Part shown: in pieces, positions 1 to 12,060 of the stretch
Position numbering within the stretch: position 1 is the first letter of the stretch
Layout of the letters: every line of letters begins with the position of its first letter
The notes under the pieces: model-generated
Databases searched by the model: none
What the model was told of the DNA's origin: nothing
The model's input: the letters and a program-made list of their open reading frames with translations, nothing else
Origin: Sweltsa coloradensis
Taxonomy: Eukaryota > Arthropoda > Insecta > Plecoptera > Chloroperlidae
Reading direction: 5' to 3'
Length of the DNA: 64,000 nucleotides
Assembly (NCBI GenBank): GCA_024449915.1
Contig: JAMZAV010000105.1
Coordinates: forward strand, 124,001-188,000
Program-made: the position numbers and the translations under genes

Positions 1-492
1 GTTAATTCTGACCAAACGGGTGGGGCTACAACGTTCATATTATACATGGACATTAAGGTTATGGTGATGTAGTACCTTTTGAAAGAAAAAGTTGAAAAAG
101 TTAGCCAGAATCCATAGAAATAAAGCTTTTAATATAAGTTTTTTGATTTTTTGTGCGATATTTTCGTGCCATTTGGGCCAATTCTGACCAAACTGGTGGG
201 CTACAACGTTCATATTATACATGGACATTAAGGTTATGGTGATGTAGTACCTTTTAAAGAAAAAGTTTAAATAGTTAGCCAAAATCTATAGAAATAAAGC
301 TTTTAATATAAGTTTTTTACGGAAAATAATACCGATTTGACAGGTAAAAAAAGAAACTTGACAACAATCAGCTACAATGCGTATTGCGTAGGCAGCAAAA
401 CAAAGAACTTGCAAGAGTAAAAATATCCCATGCAAACTAAACATTTTTAAAAGCTCATCCATCGACGCGGCGGGACTTTAGCGTTTTCCTAG
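1..492 (+). mobile_element. Helentron-like (HINE) element, subfamily A, 3' part
   Basis: Cut by the window edge. It contains two tandem copies of a roughly 180-bp module (the TTCTGACCAAACGGGTGGGG block recurs near 180), then the conserved tail GCTCATCCATCGACGCGG and an end in TTTTCCTAG followed by T. It matches the tails of the copies at 47.5, 48.8 and 54.8 kb closely. Non-coding. Confidence 0.8.
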
Positions 493-744
493 TAATATTA
501 TTTATATGAGCTTTTGAAGTTAAAACCCCCACCTCAAACCAAGATTTTAATCGTGGAGCCTCGGCATCCACACACATCATTGAATTCTGGTGCTACAAAG
601 AATACAAACATTTGTCAAGAATATTAAATGATTCTCACGAAAAATTAATTAAATTAATTTAAAACGTTGCAATCTATTATGTGCTCCGTGATGACGTGCC
701 AAGGTCGTTTTGTGCCATTTGTGTCCGCATAATTTACAATATGG
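493..744. other. AT-rich unique stretch
   Basis: Nothing recognised here apart from a short AATTAATTAAATTAATTT tract near 645. Confidence 0.5.
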
Positions 745-1020
745 CGAAGCGGTTCGTTGCTTGTTCGTGCATTCGAAATGTTGGAGTTGCCATGCATGAA
801 TTTCCAAACTTTATCGGAGACTATAGCTACTACCCCCTTAGTCCCAGGGTCACCAAAAACATTCTGTGCCATTCTTGTTGAAGGGTACCAATAAAACAAA
901 CTGCACGTCAAGCGGGCCGCGGGCGTCATGTTCGGTTTTTATCGTGAGACGTGACACACGCACAGACAGACGAACAGACGGACGGACAGAAAAGTGAAGC
1001 TTATGCGGGAGCGATACTAA
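745..1020 (+). mobile_element. GACGGACGGAC-family dispersed repeat, copy 1
   Basis: Shared blocks in order: GTTGCTTGTTCGTGCATTC, a block ending in GTTGGAGTTGCCATGCATGA, GGTCACCAAAAACATTCTGT, TTTTTATCGTGAGACGTGAC, and a tail of GACGGACGGACAGAAA, ending with AAGCTTATGCGGGAGCG and CTAAAT. Eight other copies occur in the window. It has no coding capacity and is not assigned to a known superfamily; the 3' end resembles a Helitron end (see 51500). Confidence 0.65.
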
Positions 1021-2229
1021 ATTAAACTTGCCTGAACTGAAATCTTATGTCAGCATTGTAGTTACTATCAAATCAATTCTATGGCTGAGTGTTTGAGGCA
1101 CATGTGCGCAAATATTGATATCACGACGTATAAATCTCGTATAGACTCAGAGAAACAATCGAGAAACATTTAACTTTAGTCAAGTCGTGATTTCCGTCTT
1201 ATCAGAGGTAATCGAGCGGGTAGCCTCCCATTGGTACGGTGGTACCCATAACCGTTGGCAGATATTTATGGTTTAACCCGAAGTTTACATCTCAAAAAAC
1301 ATTTTTTGAATAATTTGTACCACCAATTTACAAATTTTCAACAAAATGAAACCAAGAATCGATAAACGGTGCAAATTATTCAAAATTTTCGTTTTTTGAG
1401 GTAGATAATGGATTCTCATACTTATATAGGTCGTACCCACATTCCAAAATACCGCTATTAAGTGCGGGAAAAGATGTACCAGTTTCACCGAAATTTTGAT
1501 TAATACCGCCTATCACTCATTGCTTTTGTGCATTAAAATAACGCAATTTGGTTTTCACTTTCATTACGAGTAGACATGCCTGTACCCTGCCTATTACCTC
1601 CGTCATCTTGTGCCAATGCGTTTTATTTTTTCGCTGTTGCAAAGTGTATTTTTTAATTTTACACTACAGACAAGCAATTTACGAGGCTGCGAGTTTGTAT
1701 GAAATCAATATAATTCTCGTTTGTATTGCAAGTATCAATTTACTTCTTCCGTGATGGTTGAATAGAATACTATCCTCAAGGATTCTGTACGGGTATCTTA
1801 CGTAAGTCGATAATCGCACCGGCGTTGAATAACTTCATTCATAACCGCACTTGGGGGCGACGCCAAGAAAATGCTGCTTGTATAAACGGCAACCCATGCA
1901 TTTAACGCACATTTGTTTAAAATTGAGCGAGGAAAATATTTAACCACCTGGCAAAAATCCTCATTTCGCTGTCCTGCGTACGACACTTCACGACACTACA
2001 CAACACGAGAAATTCTGGTTCAAGGTTGGTGCAGTATAACTGTTATGTAGCAGCCAGGTAAAAGAAGTACGCCGAAACGCAGCAAGTGTGTGGGCGAGTT
2101 TCTGCGATGTGCAATGCCCACTCACACTTCACATCACGCTTACGCTATTATTAGATCTGACTTCACGAGCCCTAGTGCTAGTAGTCTATACTCCATCCAT
2201 AGCAAGGCCTGCCCACACGCGCCACTAAA
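1021..2229. other. No gene recognised; contains one inverted repeat
   Basis: AT-rich, no exon-like segment. Short open frames on both strands show no family resemblance. The only structure noted is the inverted repeat at 1290-1401. Confidence 0.5.
1290..1401. repeat. Imperfect inverted repeat, arms about 32 nt
   Basis: The left arm (1290-1321, CTCAAAAAAC...TTTGAATAATTTGTACC) is complementary to the right arm (1370-1401, GTGCAAATTATTCAAA...GTTTTTTGAG), with a loop of about 48 nt. Probably a remnant of a foldback element. Confidence 0.6.
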
Positions 2230-2500
2230 ACGATACCGGCATGCCTTCATTGGCGCAGTGAGGTGGCCAGCCTTTATTGGGCCCGGTGGCGCAGAGTCAA
2301 GACCCAGCCTTAACCGGTGCTGTGGCGCTATGAGGTAGCACAGCCTTAACCGGTGCTGTGGCGCTATGAGGTAGCACAGCCTTAACCGGTGCTGTGGCGC
2401 TATGAGGTAGTACAGCCTTCATTTAGACCAATGGCGCCGAGAGGAGACCCAGCCTTTAACGGGCCTAAAGGCGCAATGAAGCGGTCTCAGCCTTTTTGCT
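2230..2500 (+). repeat. 36-bp minisatellite
   Basis: Three near-identical monomers begin CAGCCTTAACCGGTGCTGTG at 2305, 2341 and 2377. Diverged monomers lie on both sides (CAGCCTTTATTGGGCCCGGT, CAGCCTTCATTTAGACCAAT, AGCCTTTAACGGGCCTAAAG). Echoes recur at about 2705-2815. The open frame across it is a by-product of the repeat. Confidence 0.85.
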
Positions 2501-3535
2501 AGTGATGCCTTCTAACCAATACCTTAAAAAGCCAAGAAATATGTCTGGAAAAGTTGGCATAATGAAAGAGGAACATGCTTTAACAAAAATTGCTATATTT
2601 TGGGGGACAGGACATATAACCTAGGCTTACATGAAAAAGTCGTTAATGGAATGGAAGTTTTTCAGACATATTTTTTGGAATTGTAAGATATCGGTTAGAG
2701 GGCGATGCAATAGCCTTTTAACGGGTCTTTTAGCGCAATGAGACAGCCGCGGCTTCATTTGGCACGGTGGCACGTAGTGCAGGCCCATAGACGAGGGTGC
2801 GTCGTAGCCTTGCAATGCACGTTAGACCTACACTACCACAGCAGGTGTGAAGTAGACTAAACAGCTGAAGTCTCTAGCATGTCTCGCAATCACGGTGCAC
2901 ACATATAAAAGTCACGAGTACGGGCATTGTATTATATTGCAACCCTGCCCTGTAGCTAGTGATTAGCCGGCAATAAGTGTGTCGACATGGTTGCATGTGA
3001 GGTGAGACCACACGTAGAGTAGACTCACTTGCTTGCTTGGGGTAGACTAGACAAGACACACAACTTGGCCGCTGTGCAAAACGCGTGTTTAGAATCAACG
3101 ATATTTCCATGCAAATTCTCTCTCATTTTATTTTTTATTCATTTTTGAAATAGTGAAATACGACGTTGACCTGGATTTGTGCTGAAGAGGCACCCCCCCC
3201 CCCCCCTACCCTCCTGCCATTCACTTCTCGTGAATCAACTTCCTCTTCTCATCATAACTTCGTCCATGAAGCTAAATATGTCCTCACACAATGGCCACTG
3301 AAGCACGTTTCACGATTAACATCGAGAGATCGCATACGGTTTTGACGAGGTGATAAAGTTCCTTGCGAAATTGATGAGATACGCTGTAAGACATAACCCC
3401 AACCACAGGAAACATCAACATTAACTACAAATCTCCTTGAAATCACGATTTATTTAATAACCCGTGAAGTTGAGTTCGGAATATATAAATTTATGACCTA
3501 AAAATATTTCAAATCAGTAAATTGTTTTCTCTCTC
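2501..3535. other. No gene recognised; poly-C tract
   Basis: Diverged minisatellite-like units are present near 2705-2815 and there is a run of 14 C at 3193-3206. No exon-like segment was seen. Confidence 0.5.
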
Positions 3536-3800
3536 GTGGGAAACGTTCCCAGGGTGCAATGCATGTCCCAGGTGTCTAACTAGGTAGGCCCTACTTTAAA
3601 AAAAAAATATGACAATTATTGTGAAGAATCAGAGGGATGTTTTAAGAGAGGACTAAATCCCTTACATTAGCAGTTACGAATGCAGAACACCTAGGGGGAA
3701 AACTTTCAGACAGGATTGCCCGTGGTGGGATTCGAATGGGGACCTCCCTAATCAGAGTCTCTAGTTTACACTTGAACTACATCTGTAGGTCCAAATGAGC
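3536..3800 (-). mobile_element. tRNA-derived SINE-like unit, copy 1
   Basis: On the minus strand a tRNA-like head (B box related to GGTTCGAATCC, here CATTCGAATCCCACC) is followed by GGCAATCCTGTCTGAAAG, a body with AAGGGATTTAGTCC, and an end with GGGCATGCATTGCACCCT-like sequence. The same order occurs at 5285, 6405 and 7195. Confidence 0.65.
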
Positions 3801-4794
3801 CATTGTTTATTAACCAATTTGGGAAAGATTGAAAAATAGCAAACATGTGTTCATTTCATCGAAAGTTCTTACATTTTCAATGGTTAAACGTAAATTAAGA
3901 AAATGAAACAAAAACATGTCAAATTTCTTCGGACACTCCCTGTTCAAAAAACACTTGTTTACAAAGGAAGACATCAAACCACAAAAATCAATACTACTGG
4001 TTGCTGACTACATGGTTGCGGGCTATAAGTAAGATCAATCGTCAACAATAAATAAGTAATCAATTACTAATAATGTTGTACTAAAGCTGATAATTTTGAA
4101 TAACGGTACTACTTTGTAGGTGTACCTGTAGGAAATTGTAAAGTGATAGATTTGGCCATCTATTTTCCTGAATGTCAGTTGTTAATTAACAAACGGAATT
4201 TGTATCTTTTGATATAACAACCTCACCCCCCCCCCCCCCCCACGCAGAAGAAAAAAAGTTTATTTATCTAGGGATATCTCTATCTCAATATTTTAAGGGT
4301 ACTTCACCAAAAAGGGTTGAGGACCACTGCTGTGTTCTAGGGTCTCACTCTCAGAGTAGGAGGATCATAATCTTGAATCCCGCTGCTAGATCCTAGGATC
4401 CTTTAGTCCTCGTCCGACTAATACATGTCCTACCTCCTACATTACGATGCGTTCGTTATAAGAGTTTGGAGCATCTAATCGATCGCATTCGCAGTTGAAC
4501 GGTTGTATATTGATCTCGCTTGAAGCAAACAAGGGCGAAGCTTTCACCTAATAACCAATGACACGCCCTCTTTTACGGCACTTGGGTGATGTAGTGAGGG
4601 TCATCGAGAAATAGATGCCCTTTGCATATAGCTTGTTTCACCTGACCACAAGTTGGATTGATTACCATAAATATATTTTTCTCATGGCACCCCATGGCAC
4701 CTTGGCAGGGTGTTAAGATATTATAGCATCTGGGAGGGAGTGCCCTAAGATATTTTATTATGTATATAACTTGTATATGCTTGTATATGACGAG
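3801..4794. other. No gene recognised; poly-C tract
   Basis: AT-rich. A run of 16 C lies at 4226-4241. No convincing coding or structural element. Confidence 0.5.
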
Positions 4795-4890
4795 GGAACA
4801 CTTCAGTCAGAATCGCCAGTGGCAGGTATCAAACCGGGGACTTTCCAAATTAGAGTCTCACATGTATCGCGTGAGATTTTTTCCTCTATC
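4795..4890 (-). mobile_element. tRNA-derived SINE-like fragment
   Basis: A partial, diverged copy of the head region: ACTTCAGTCAGAATCGCCAG, then a B-box-like GGTATCAAACCGGGGAC and ATTAGAGTCTC, as in the copy at 7195. Confidence 0.5.
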
Positions 4891-5284
4891 GATGCTGATT
4901 GCCGTTTAATTTAATTAAGAGGGAATGGGACACATTTGGCAGGAAGCAAATAGCTATTCGCTCGGCCAAGAAGCATCCGACGTATATGAAACTTTGCAAA
5001 GTTGTTAATAAAGCATACATTGACAGCCCTAGAGTAATAGTTTTCCAAATTTTGACTTAACCAGACAGAAAAACTCACGAATATTGTCAATTTTGGAGTT
5101 TTTAACCAAATCAAAATTCGTGAAAACTAATTTATTTTTTATAAATTATTTTAGAACAAATTTTAGAAATGTGTTACTTCAAACACCTGTAGTGTCAGTT
5201 GGTCGAGCTAGCAGCAATTTGCCTAAAACGCATGTCCTATATAATCTCTTAACATTTGTTCTATTGCCTTATTCTTTGTTTTAC
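4891..5284. other. No feature recognised
   Basis: AT-rich sequence with short overlapping open frames on both strands and no family resemblance. Confidence 0.5.
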
Positions 5285-5520
5285 AATTTCTAGTGAGAAC
5301 CCACTCAGGGTGCAATGCATGCCCATCTTCATGTGTCTAACTGGATATTTTGGAATTTAGGTAATTGCGAAGGGAATATCCGAGGACTGTTTAAGTGAAC
5401 TAAATTCCTTAGATTGCTAATTAATGTAACCTGGAAAAACTTTCTGTAAGGATTGCCGGTGGCGGGATTCGATTCGAGACCTCTAGCGCTTTACGCTTGA
5501 GCCACCATTGTCGGTTTTCC
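5285..5520 (-). mobile_element. tRNA-derived SINE-like unit, copy 2
   Basis: Contains GGGTGCAATGCATGCCCA at one end, GAACTAAATTCCTTAGATTG, AGGATTGCCGGTGGCGGGAT, B-box-like GATTCGATTCGAGACC and GCTTGAGCCACCATTGTCGG. Same layout as copies 1 and 4. Confidence 0.7.
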
Positions 5521-6404
5521 TTACCATTTGAAACAATTGACAATTTTAAATACTGATTTAGATACTTGTTAAGTTACTTGAGTTAGAATTTCAATAATTA
5601 TTTATGGAAATATTAGAAGAATTGTGATCTCTAAATTGAACTTTGATTAAAGCATGTAGATTTTGACCTCCCTGATCGTTATTGACCTTTGATCTTCACC
5701 CAAATCGCATTTGTTAGTAATTCGTGTTTAAGAGTACACACCACCCTGGGTTATTTTAACTTCTGATGCAGATCTCAGTGGAAGCACGAGGAATGCACAC
5801 TGCAAGAAGCAAGCTCGAGTTCGAGCCCCGTGGCTGAAACTGTAGACATGTTTGTGCATTGAGAACGTGAAGTGAATAATGTACTCGGGAGTCAGGGTCG
5901 CCAACAAAGCAAGCTAACTTTGCCCGCAAGGCTGGACAAACTGATCTTCACTGTGAGTGGAGTTTCACGTTACACTGGTCTAGAAGCAAGCTCTTCAAAC
6001 ACAAATCGACGCACGAAGCCAGTGCTGGTATAAACATTATATAGATGTCGGGAGATTTATTGTATGGAAATTTCCGAGGAATGTGGGTGTTATTTATTTT
6101 ATTTATTTAACATTTTTCCCATATTCAGTTATAAAACAGATTTACATAGGTGGACAGTTAAATTAAACTAAAACATAACAAAAAAGGCATATAACATAAT
6201 CGAATTATAGAAAAAAATTAGAAATAATATTATAACAACAACGATGTAAAATTAGACAACAATTTAATATAATATATTCAAATAGTGCATGGATAGGCCA
6301 AATACACGTTCATAAATCAACACGACAATAAAAAGCGTTCTTGAAGCGGCCTAGTGATAATTCATATGGAAATAATGATATATTTTAACCGACAGTTGCT
6401 GATT
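5521..6404. other. No gene recognised; possible LINE-type A/T tail
   Basis: A TTATTTATTTTATTTATTT tract at about 6090-6110 could be the tail of a degraded retroelement, but no coding remnant is visible beside it. A B-box-like CGAGTTCGAGCCCCG lies at 5814. Confidence 0.35.
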
Positions 6405-6570
6405 TGGAATGTCCTTGTAAGAATCCCCCCAACGGCAATCCTGACTGAATTTTTTTCCCCTTTTGTTTTCTTCATTGCAAGGGATTAACTCTTCTCAAAC
6501 AGCCCTATATGACATTCACATGAAGAGGGAGGGGCATGCATTGCTCCCTGGACAGGTTTCCCACGAGAAA
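6405..6570 (+). mobile_element. tRNA-derived SINE-like unit, copy 3, inverted, head truncated
   Basis: Reads ACGGCAATCCTGACTGAATT, TTGCAAGGGATTAACTCTTC, CAAACAGCCCTATATGACAT, GGGGCATGCATTGCTCCCTG, TTTCCCACGAGAAA: the complement of the neighbouring copies, lacking the tRNA-like head. Confidence 0.65.
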
Positions 6571-6920
6571 TCAGAAAAAATCTCTTTATTTGAAGCAAAA
6601 TGTGTTTGAAAGGAGTTTGTGGCGCTGCCCCAAGTCTAATACATGAACAATATCATCACGAACCACTACTTCTGAGTGACTCTTGGTACCTCCTGCTATC
6701 AGCCCCTGTCTACGATACAAGTGGTAATTACCACTGCCTGCGCTTTCGACGTAATAATAGGTCTGCACAGCCGCACTTTCCACGTATTCATTCCATGCAT
6801 AATATTCCACTTTATCAATCATTTCGTTTACTTGATGGCATTACTGATGAAATCCAAGCGGTTCTTGTTGAAAGTGTATTCAACGTTGTGTAAGGGAGTG
6901 TTCCTAAAATAAGGAGCGAA
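6571..6920. other. Overlapping open frames, no gene recognised
   Basis: Open on both strands for 240-290 nt, with base composition somewhat richer in GC than its surroundings. None of the translations resembles a known family and no splice sites bound them; regarded as chance. Confidence 0.4.
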
Positions 6921-7150
6921 GCTTGACGTCATGACGCTTTGGTGGAGGTGCCGGGTATATATAAATACAAACTTTCAATGCGGCTAGCAACACTCCCTGA
7001 TCCACAGGTTCACCGAAACCTTTCTGTATCATCCTTGTTGTTCAGCAATGTCAACTCAGAAAACGCTTGTCAATTGGAGGTCACAATGGATTTTTATTGA
7101 GAGATGTGACAAACGCAAACGGACGAATGGACAGAAAATTTATGTATACA
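6921..7150 (+). mobile_element. GACGGACGGAC-family repeat, copy 2
   Basis: Blocks TTTGGTGGAGGTGCCGGGTA, ACTCCCTGATCCACAGGTTC, TATCATCCTTGTTGTTCAGC, CGCTTGTCAATTGGAGGTCA, TTTTTATTGAGAGATGTGAC and GGACGAATGGACAGAAAA follow the order of the other copies. Just upstream, AAGGAGCGAAGC is the complement of the 3' ends of copies 4 and 9. Confidence 0.65.
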
Positions 7151-7194
7151 AGGAAGTTTCGCACCCTAATGATTTTAAATTTAATAATAATAAT

Positions 7195-7442
7195 AATTTT
7201 TCGTGGGATGCCTGCTGAGGGTGCAATTCATGCCCCTCTGCAGGTGTCTAAGATATGCCTATGTTGCGGATAGGACAATATATGAAGGGGTGTCCGAGGG
7301 CTTAATCCCTTGCATTTGCATTGACGACTGAGGAAAACCTCGGAAGAAACCTTCAGTCAGGATTGCCGGTCTCAACGGGATTCGAACCCGGGACCTCCTG
7401 AATCAGAGTCGCGCACTACGCTCGAGCCAACACTGTCGGTGA
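7195..7442 (-). mobile_element. tRNA-derived SINE-like unit, copy 4 (best preserved)
   Basis: Read on the minus strand it starts ACCGACAGTGTTGGCTCGAG (A-box-like TGGCTCGAGCG) and has the B box GGGTTCGAATCCCG 50 nt later, spacing typical of a tRNA. It then continues GGCAATCCTGACTGAAGG and CAAGGGATTAAGCCCTCGG, and ends with GGGGCATGAATTGCACCCTC. It is about 245 bp long. RNA polymerase III transcription is inferred from the A and B boxes. Confidence 0.75.
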
Positions 7443-8389
7443 TTTTAAATTTAGTAATTTTTTTTTGTAAATGAAATGCAAATCTAATGATGATTATAAA
7501 TTTATAATGTTTCACATAACTTGCATGTAATCTTTTCATGTGTGAAATAAGGCACTATTTTCGAATGTGCTTCTTTGTTAATCCTTGGGCAACGTGTCGT
7601 TCGACAAGAAAAACAATCGTATCTCATAAAATTAGTTCGATTTACGCGTAGAAGTTATAAATAGATAATTTACCTCAGATGATTGAAACGAGATCCATAA
7701 ATGTATATTACAGCGCAGTAGGCCTATCAAGTTGGCTCGGAATGCAGTTTTCTCATGTGATGATGTTTTTACCCTTCTAAGGCAAACAACACAAGCTGGC
7801 AACGAAGAAAGCCACTTGCGTTTACGTAACCATGTTTTATACTGGGATTTAAAAAAATATACGGTTTATTTCCTCACTTTCCAGTTTCTGTTTTTGTCTT
7901 CAATGTTGGAACTTGGAAGGTCGTATGAATAACAAATAATTTGAATGAATGCCATCTTATCGATTTAAATATAAATATATTTAAATAATAAATTAATCCC
8001 TTCTCTCAAGGTGTGAAAAACATTACTTCCACTTATTGAGTTACGTTAGTAGTTCATTGGATGTGTACAGTGTAAGTTGTGTGTACATACGATTTCAACT
8101 AAAGGAAGGCGAAGTGATCGTTTTCGGAACCCAATTGGGTCAAAATGATGAGATACGTACCGATGTTGAAGTTGTTGCCGACTGACTATGGAGGTATGTT
8201 TTTCGTATTTTATCAAACCCGTTAGAGGTAGAGCAAAAAGGAACCGATAGTAGTACCGCAGCGGATACCCTTGATACTGAATCTGGTCGTCAAATAGATT
8301 CCAGTCACCACCAAATCTATTTTCAAGGTTTTCCTCATAGGCGAATACTGGCTAACAACCCTAATTGGAGAGAGAAAAGCTCCCCAATA
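7443..8389. other. No feature recognised
   Basis: AT-rich sequence. The open frame at 7732-7932 has no supporting splice sites or family resemblance. Confidence 0.5.
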
Positions 8390-8505
8390 TGCATTACCTT
8401 TCTGTTCTCCGTCTTTGCAGGTCTTTGCGTGTGTCACATCTCACGATAGAAACCGAACACGACCTCTGATTGACGTACGTTTCTTGTTGACACTACCCTT
8501 CAATA
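8390..8505 (-). mobile_element. GACGGACGGAC-family repeat, copy 3 (fragment)
   Basis: Minus strand: GACGTCAATCAGAGGTCGTG-like, CGGTTTCTATCGTGAGATGT, ACACGCAAAGACCTGCAAAG. Only the central part is present. Confidence 0.55.
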
Positions 8506-8613
8506 AGTAGAATGATTTTGATGACCCTGGGGTTAGGGAGACGGGGCTATCCTCACTCAAACGGGGATATTTTGGGAAACTGGCAGTGGCACCACAACCA
8601 AAAGAGATTAAAA

Positions 8614-9074
8614 CCCTTTCAGGCCCGAATTAAATCCGTGAATTTAGGTAATTTTAAGCAATTAATTCGAGTTTTGCATTTTTTTTTAAAAGAATTTTAG
8701 TATTTTTTAAATATTTTTTATCATGAATTTTAATAAATTTTGTGAGATTTTGGGAATTTGAATAATAGCTTAATTTTAAGTAAAAATTAAAATTTGAAAT
8801 ACATTCCTGAAACTAGATTTTTTCTGGATTTTTGTGTGCTATTTTGGATTTTTTGTATCTCAAATAATAGCAATACTAGAGATTTCCGGGACAAACCTTT
8901 TTTCTCAGTTTTAGCCTTTTTTGCAGATGTGTATTTTCAATCTTCTCTAAAAAATTCACTTTTGGTTCTATTGGAATGTGAAAAAATGGGGTCAAATTGA
9001 AAAAAACTATTATTTACCCAGATTAAAATTTAAAAACATTATGGGTCCATATGGTACCGTTGGGCCGGAAAGGG
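8614..9074. mobile_element. AT-rich MITE with CCCTTTC ends (copy 1)
   Basis: Starts CCCTTTCAGGCC and ends GGCCGGAAAGGG, 12-bp inverted ends with one mismatch. TTAA follows directly, and TTAA also lies two bases before the start. The interior is very AT-rich and matches the copy at 58148 over blocks such as GTATCTCAAATAATAGCAAT and GTATTTTCAATCTTCTC. The ends plus TTAA suggest piggyBac mobilisation (inference). It carries no transposase. Confidence 0.65.
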
Positions 9075-9078
9075 TTAA

Positions 9079-9960
9079 CGCAAGATGAGGGTTTATGTGT
9101 GTATCCTTCTTTGAAAAACTGTTGCTTAGGTAGATTTGCTCCCTATTTGGAGTCTCCCGTATCGGGTCTTGTAAACCTAGTAATAGTCATCTGATGAAGG
9201 TCACAAGGAGCAAACATAATATGTTTAAAACACATATTATGTGTACATTAAATTATTATCATCTCCGACATTCCCTATATGAATAAGTGAACACTGATTT
9301 ATGTCTTTTGCTGCTTATTTCTTCTTGTGGTTTATTCTATGATTTTTATGCCTGTCACTCATTCGTATAGGTATTCTTATTTATAATTAAATTCAAAGTT
9401 GTCAGAATTTCCCCAGGTGCGTGATTTATGTAAAACGCAGGCCTTCTAGTTTTTCAAGCCATGTCGTTGATTAATTTCGGCGGCCGTTGTGTAAAAATAT
9501 AAAAGTTGAAAGAAAAAGTTACTTTTCAGAATTAGTTTTGGCATGTACTTATAGAACTTATCACGTTGCTGTCAAATTAAGAAGACGTAGAGTACAAAGG
9601 ATGATAAAGCTCTCATTAAAACTATAGAACAATGCTGGGCAAGTGAAAAGTGAAATTGAAAAAGTAATCTCAGTATATAAACTTTTGATAAGCTCTTTTG
9701 GACTGTAAGTATATAATACATGGAGACTAAATCGAAAAATAGCAGCCATACGTAGCTCTGTAAAGAACATAAACATGATATTTAAAATGGGAGATACATT
9801 ATTCTGAATTTTTATTTCGTTACGATAAAAATTTCAGTTGTGGTGAAATAACATTCCCCGACTCTTTTATTTTCCCTTTACACTGTTTTAAATTTCGGTG
9901 GGAAATTCCCCCTCAAGTGGGGGGCAGCGGGTTCTCAACCACAGTATGTGTATAATACGC
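9079..9960. other. No gene recognised
   Basis: AT-rich. A minus-strand open frame at 9561-9776 has no family resemblance. The sequence leads directly into the satellite at 9961. Confidence 0.5.
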
Positions 9961-10250
9961 CTACATTGTAGGGGGAAATATCCCTTACTGGCAGTGTTAA
10001 AATACACTTACACTACAGGATAAAACCACCTACATTGTAGGGGGAAAATATCCCTTACTGGCAGTGTCAATAGCCCCTTACACTACAGCATAAAACAAAC
10101 CTACATTGTAGGGGGAAAATATATCTTACTGGCAGTGTCAAAAGCCCCTAACACTAAAGCATAAAACCACCTACATTGTGGGGGAAAATATCCCTTACTG
10201 GCAGTGTCGAAAGACACTTGCACTACAGGAAAAACCCACCTACATTGTAG
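9961..10250 (+). repeat. 70-bp satellite, about four units
   Basis: CTACATTGTAGGGGGAAA recurs at about 9961, 10030, 10101, 10171 and 10240, with ATCCCTTACTGGCAGTGT between. The CCTACATTGTAGG core is nearly palindromic and is shared with the array at 17535. Confidence 0.9.
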
Positions 10251-10254
10251 GTTG

Positions 10255-11010
10255 TGTTTTTTGTTCTGAAAAAACAAACAATAAAGTTAGTTGACTGTCG
10301 GGTAGTATGTTCTCTCGTCCGGCTGGTTGCATAAAACCTGAAAAAAAGAAACAACGCCAACTGTTAATTGACAGTCGGGTTACAAAAATGTTACTGGTTG
10401 AAATTTGTTTGAAAAACAAACATAATAATTTAGTTGACTGTCGGGTAACAATGTTCTTTTCGTACGGCTGGTTGCATTAAACTGCGAAAAAACAAACTAA
10501 ACAACGTTAATTAACCGTGGGTAACAATGTTTACGGGGCTGAATTTGTTCATTTTTCTGAAAACAAAAATACTTCTTTTCACGGCTGGTTGCATTAAAAC
10601 CTGCGAAAAACCAATAAACAAGTTAATTTGACCGTCGGGTAACAATGCTATGGTTGCATTTGTTCATTGTTCTGAAAAACAAACAATAATATTTAGTGAC
10701 TGGTCGGGTAACAATGTTCTCTCGTACGACTGGTTGCATTTAACCTGAGAAATGAAACAAGCCAAGGGTTAATTGCCCGTCGGGTAACAATGCTTACAGG
10801 GTGCATTTGTTCATTGCGAAAAACAAACAATAATAGTTAGTTGACTGTCGGGTTCCCAATGTTCTCTCGTCAGGGCTGTTGCATTAACCTGCGAAAAAAC
10901 AAACTAAAAAACGTTAATTAAACCGTCGGGTTACAATGCTTACTGGTTGCATTTGTTCTGAAAAACAAACTATAATAGTTAATTTACAGTCGAGTAATCA
11001 TGCTCTCTCA
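10255..11010 (+). repeat. Dimeric satellite (77 + 68 bp units)
   Basis: The core GACTGTCGGGTAACAATG recurs about ten times at alternating spacings near 77 and 68 bp. Type-A half units carry TCGTACGGCTGGTTGCATTA and type-B half units carry GGTTGCATTTGTTCTGAAAA. One B core near 10570 is deleted. It abuts the 70-bp satellite. Confidence 0.85.
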
Positions 11011-12060
11011 CGGAGGGGAGGGCAGGAGCTGTAGTTTCGCCACTGAATCGGGTATCAGAGGTTTGCTCTCCTAGAGGCTTTTTTTTAGGTTGGATTCAAT
11101 CTTGTATGACGACAAGACCACACCACCCTGTAACAATATTTTCTGCTTGCTGGCAATAATCCTGAAACAAACAATGAAAGCAATTATTAGCAACAATCAT
11201 GGAACTATCTTTCGCCTTTCATTAATTTTCTTTTAAATCGATGAGATTCCAAAATCTAAAACATTGCTTTGACTCGCTCGGCACAATGCGGCCTGCTCTC
11301 GATGAACCCAAAGTTCGTTACTGAACTGACTCGCTACTCGCACGTCGCACCACAGCGTAACGGCGCCAGACAGAATGCAGGTATGACTCGCTGTCTCCTA
11401 CCGGCTCCCCCCCACCCCCACTATATCCCTCCCTTTTGTGGCAAATCAAAGCCGAGATGTTAGGAAACACGAGGTTGGAGTTGCACAGATATCTGGAAAT
11501 TTTTCCCTTCGAAAAATGGAATTTGTGTGATGATATTAGTTTAATTTAATTTTCCACTAGTAAGGCAGAGACGAAGTAAAGTTTAGTAATGGACATTTCT
11601 TGGTGAGGAAGACGTTTTCGGAAACAAGATCTTTTTTTTGGAAACTTTTGTGGAAACGCGATCTTTTTCAAACAACAGCATCAACTAATAAAGGCCTAAC
11701 GTAAAAAGTTACCAACTCAAATATGTCAGGAGGATGTCAGAAAAGAGCATAACTCCAAACACACTTGGTGACTGCTAACCATAACAATAAATATTTTAAA
11801 AAAGAAAAGAAGGGACAAAATATCAACAATATTATATATAACAATCACTAGCAAAATTATCCAACTTTGAAAATAATACTGTTCTGCGAAGTAGTCCTGT
11901 GTTTGGTACTTTCTGTTCTTTCGAGTTTCCCTTATTTGGGGATCTTGCCAAAGACTGGTAATACAGGGGGGGGGGGGGGTGAGAGTTGTTATACAGAAAT
12001 AAATTAAAGATACCTTGTTTCCCTCCTCTTTTGCCCCCCCCCCCCCCCTTGCTTTTTTTC
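11011..12060. other. No gene recognised; paired poly-G and poly-C tracts
   Basis: A run of 14 G at 11966-11979 and a run of 15 C at 12034-12048 face each other 54 nt apart and could pair. Open frames through them are low-complexity artefacts. Confidence 0.5.
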
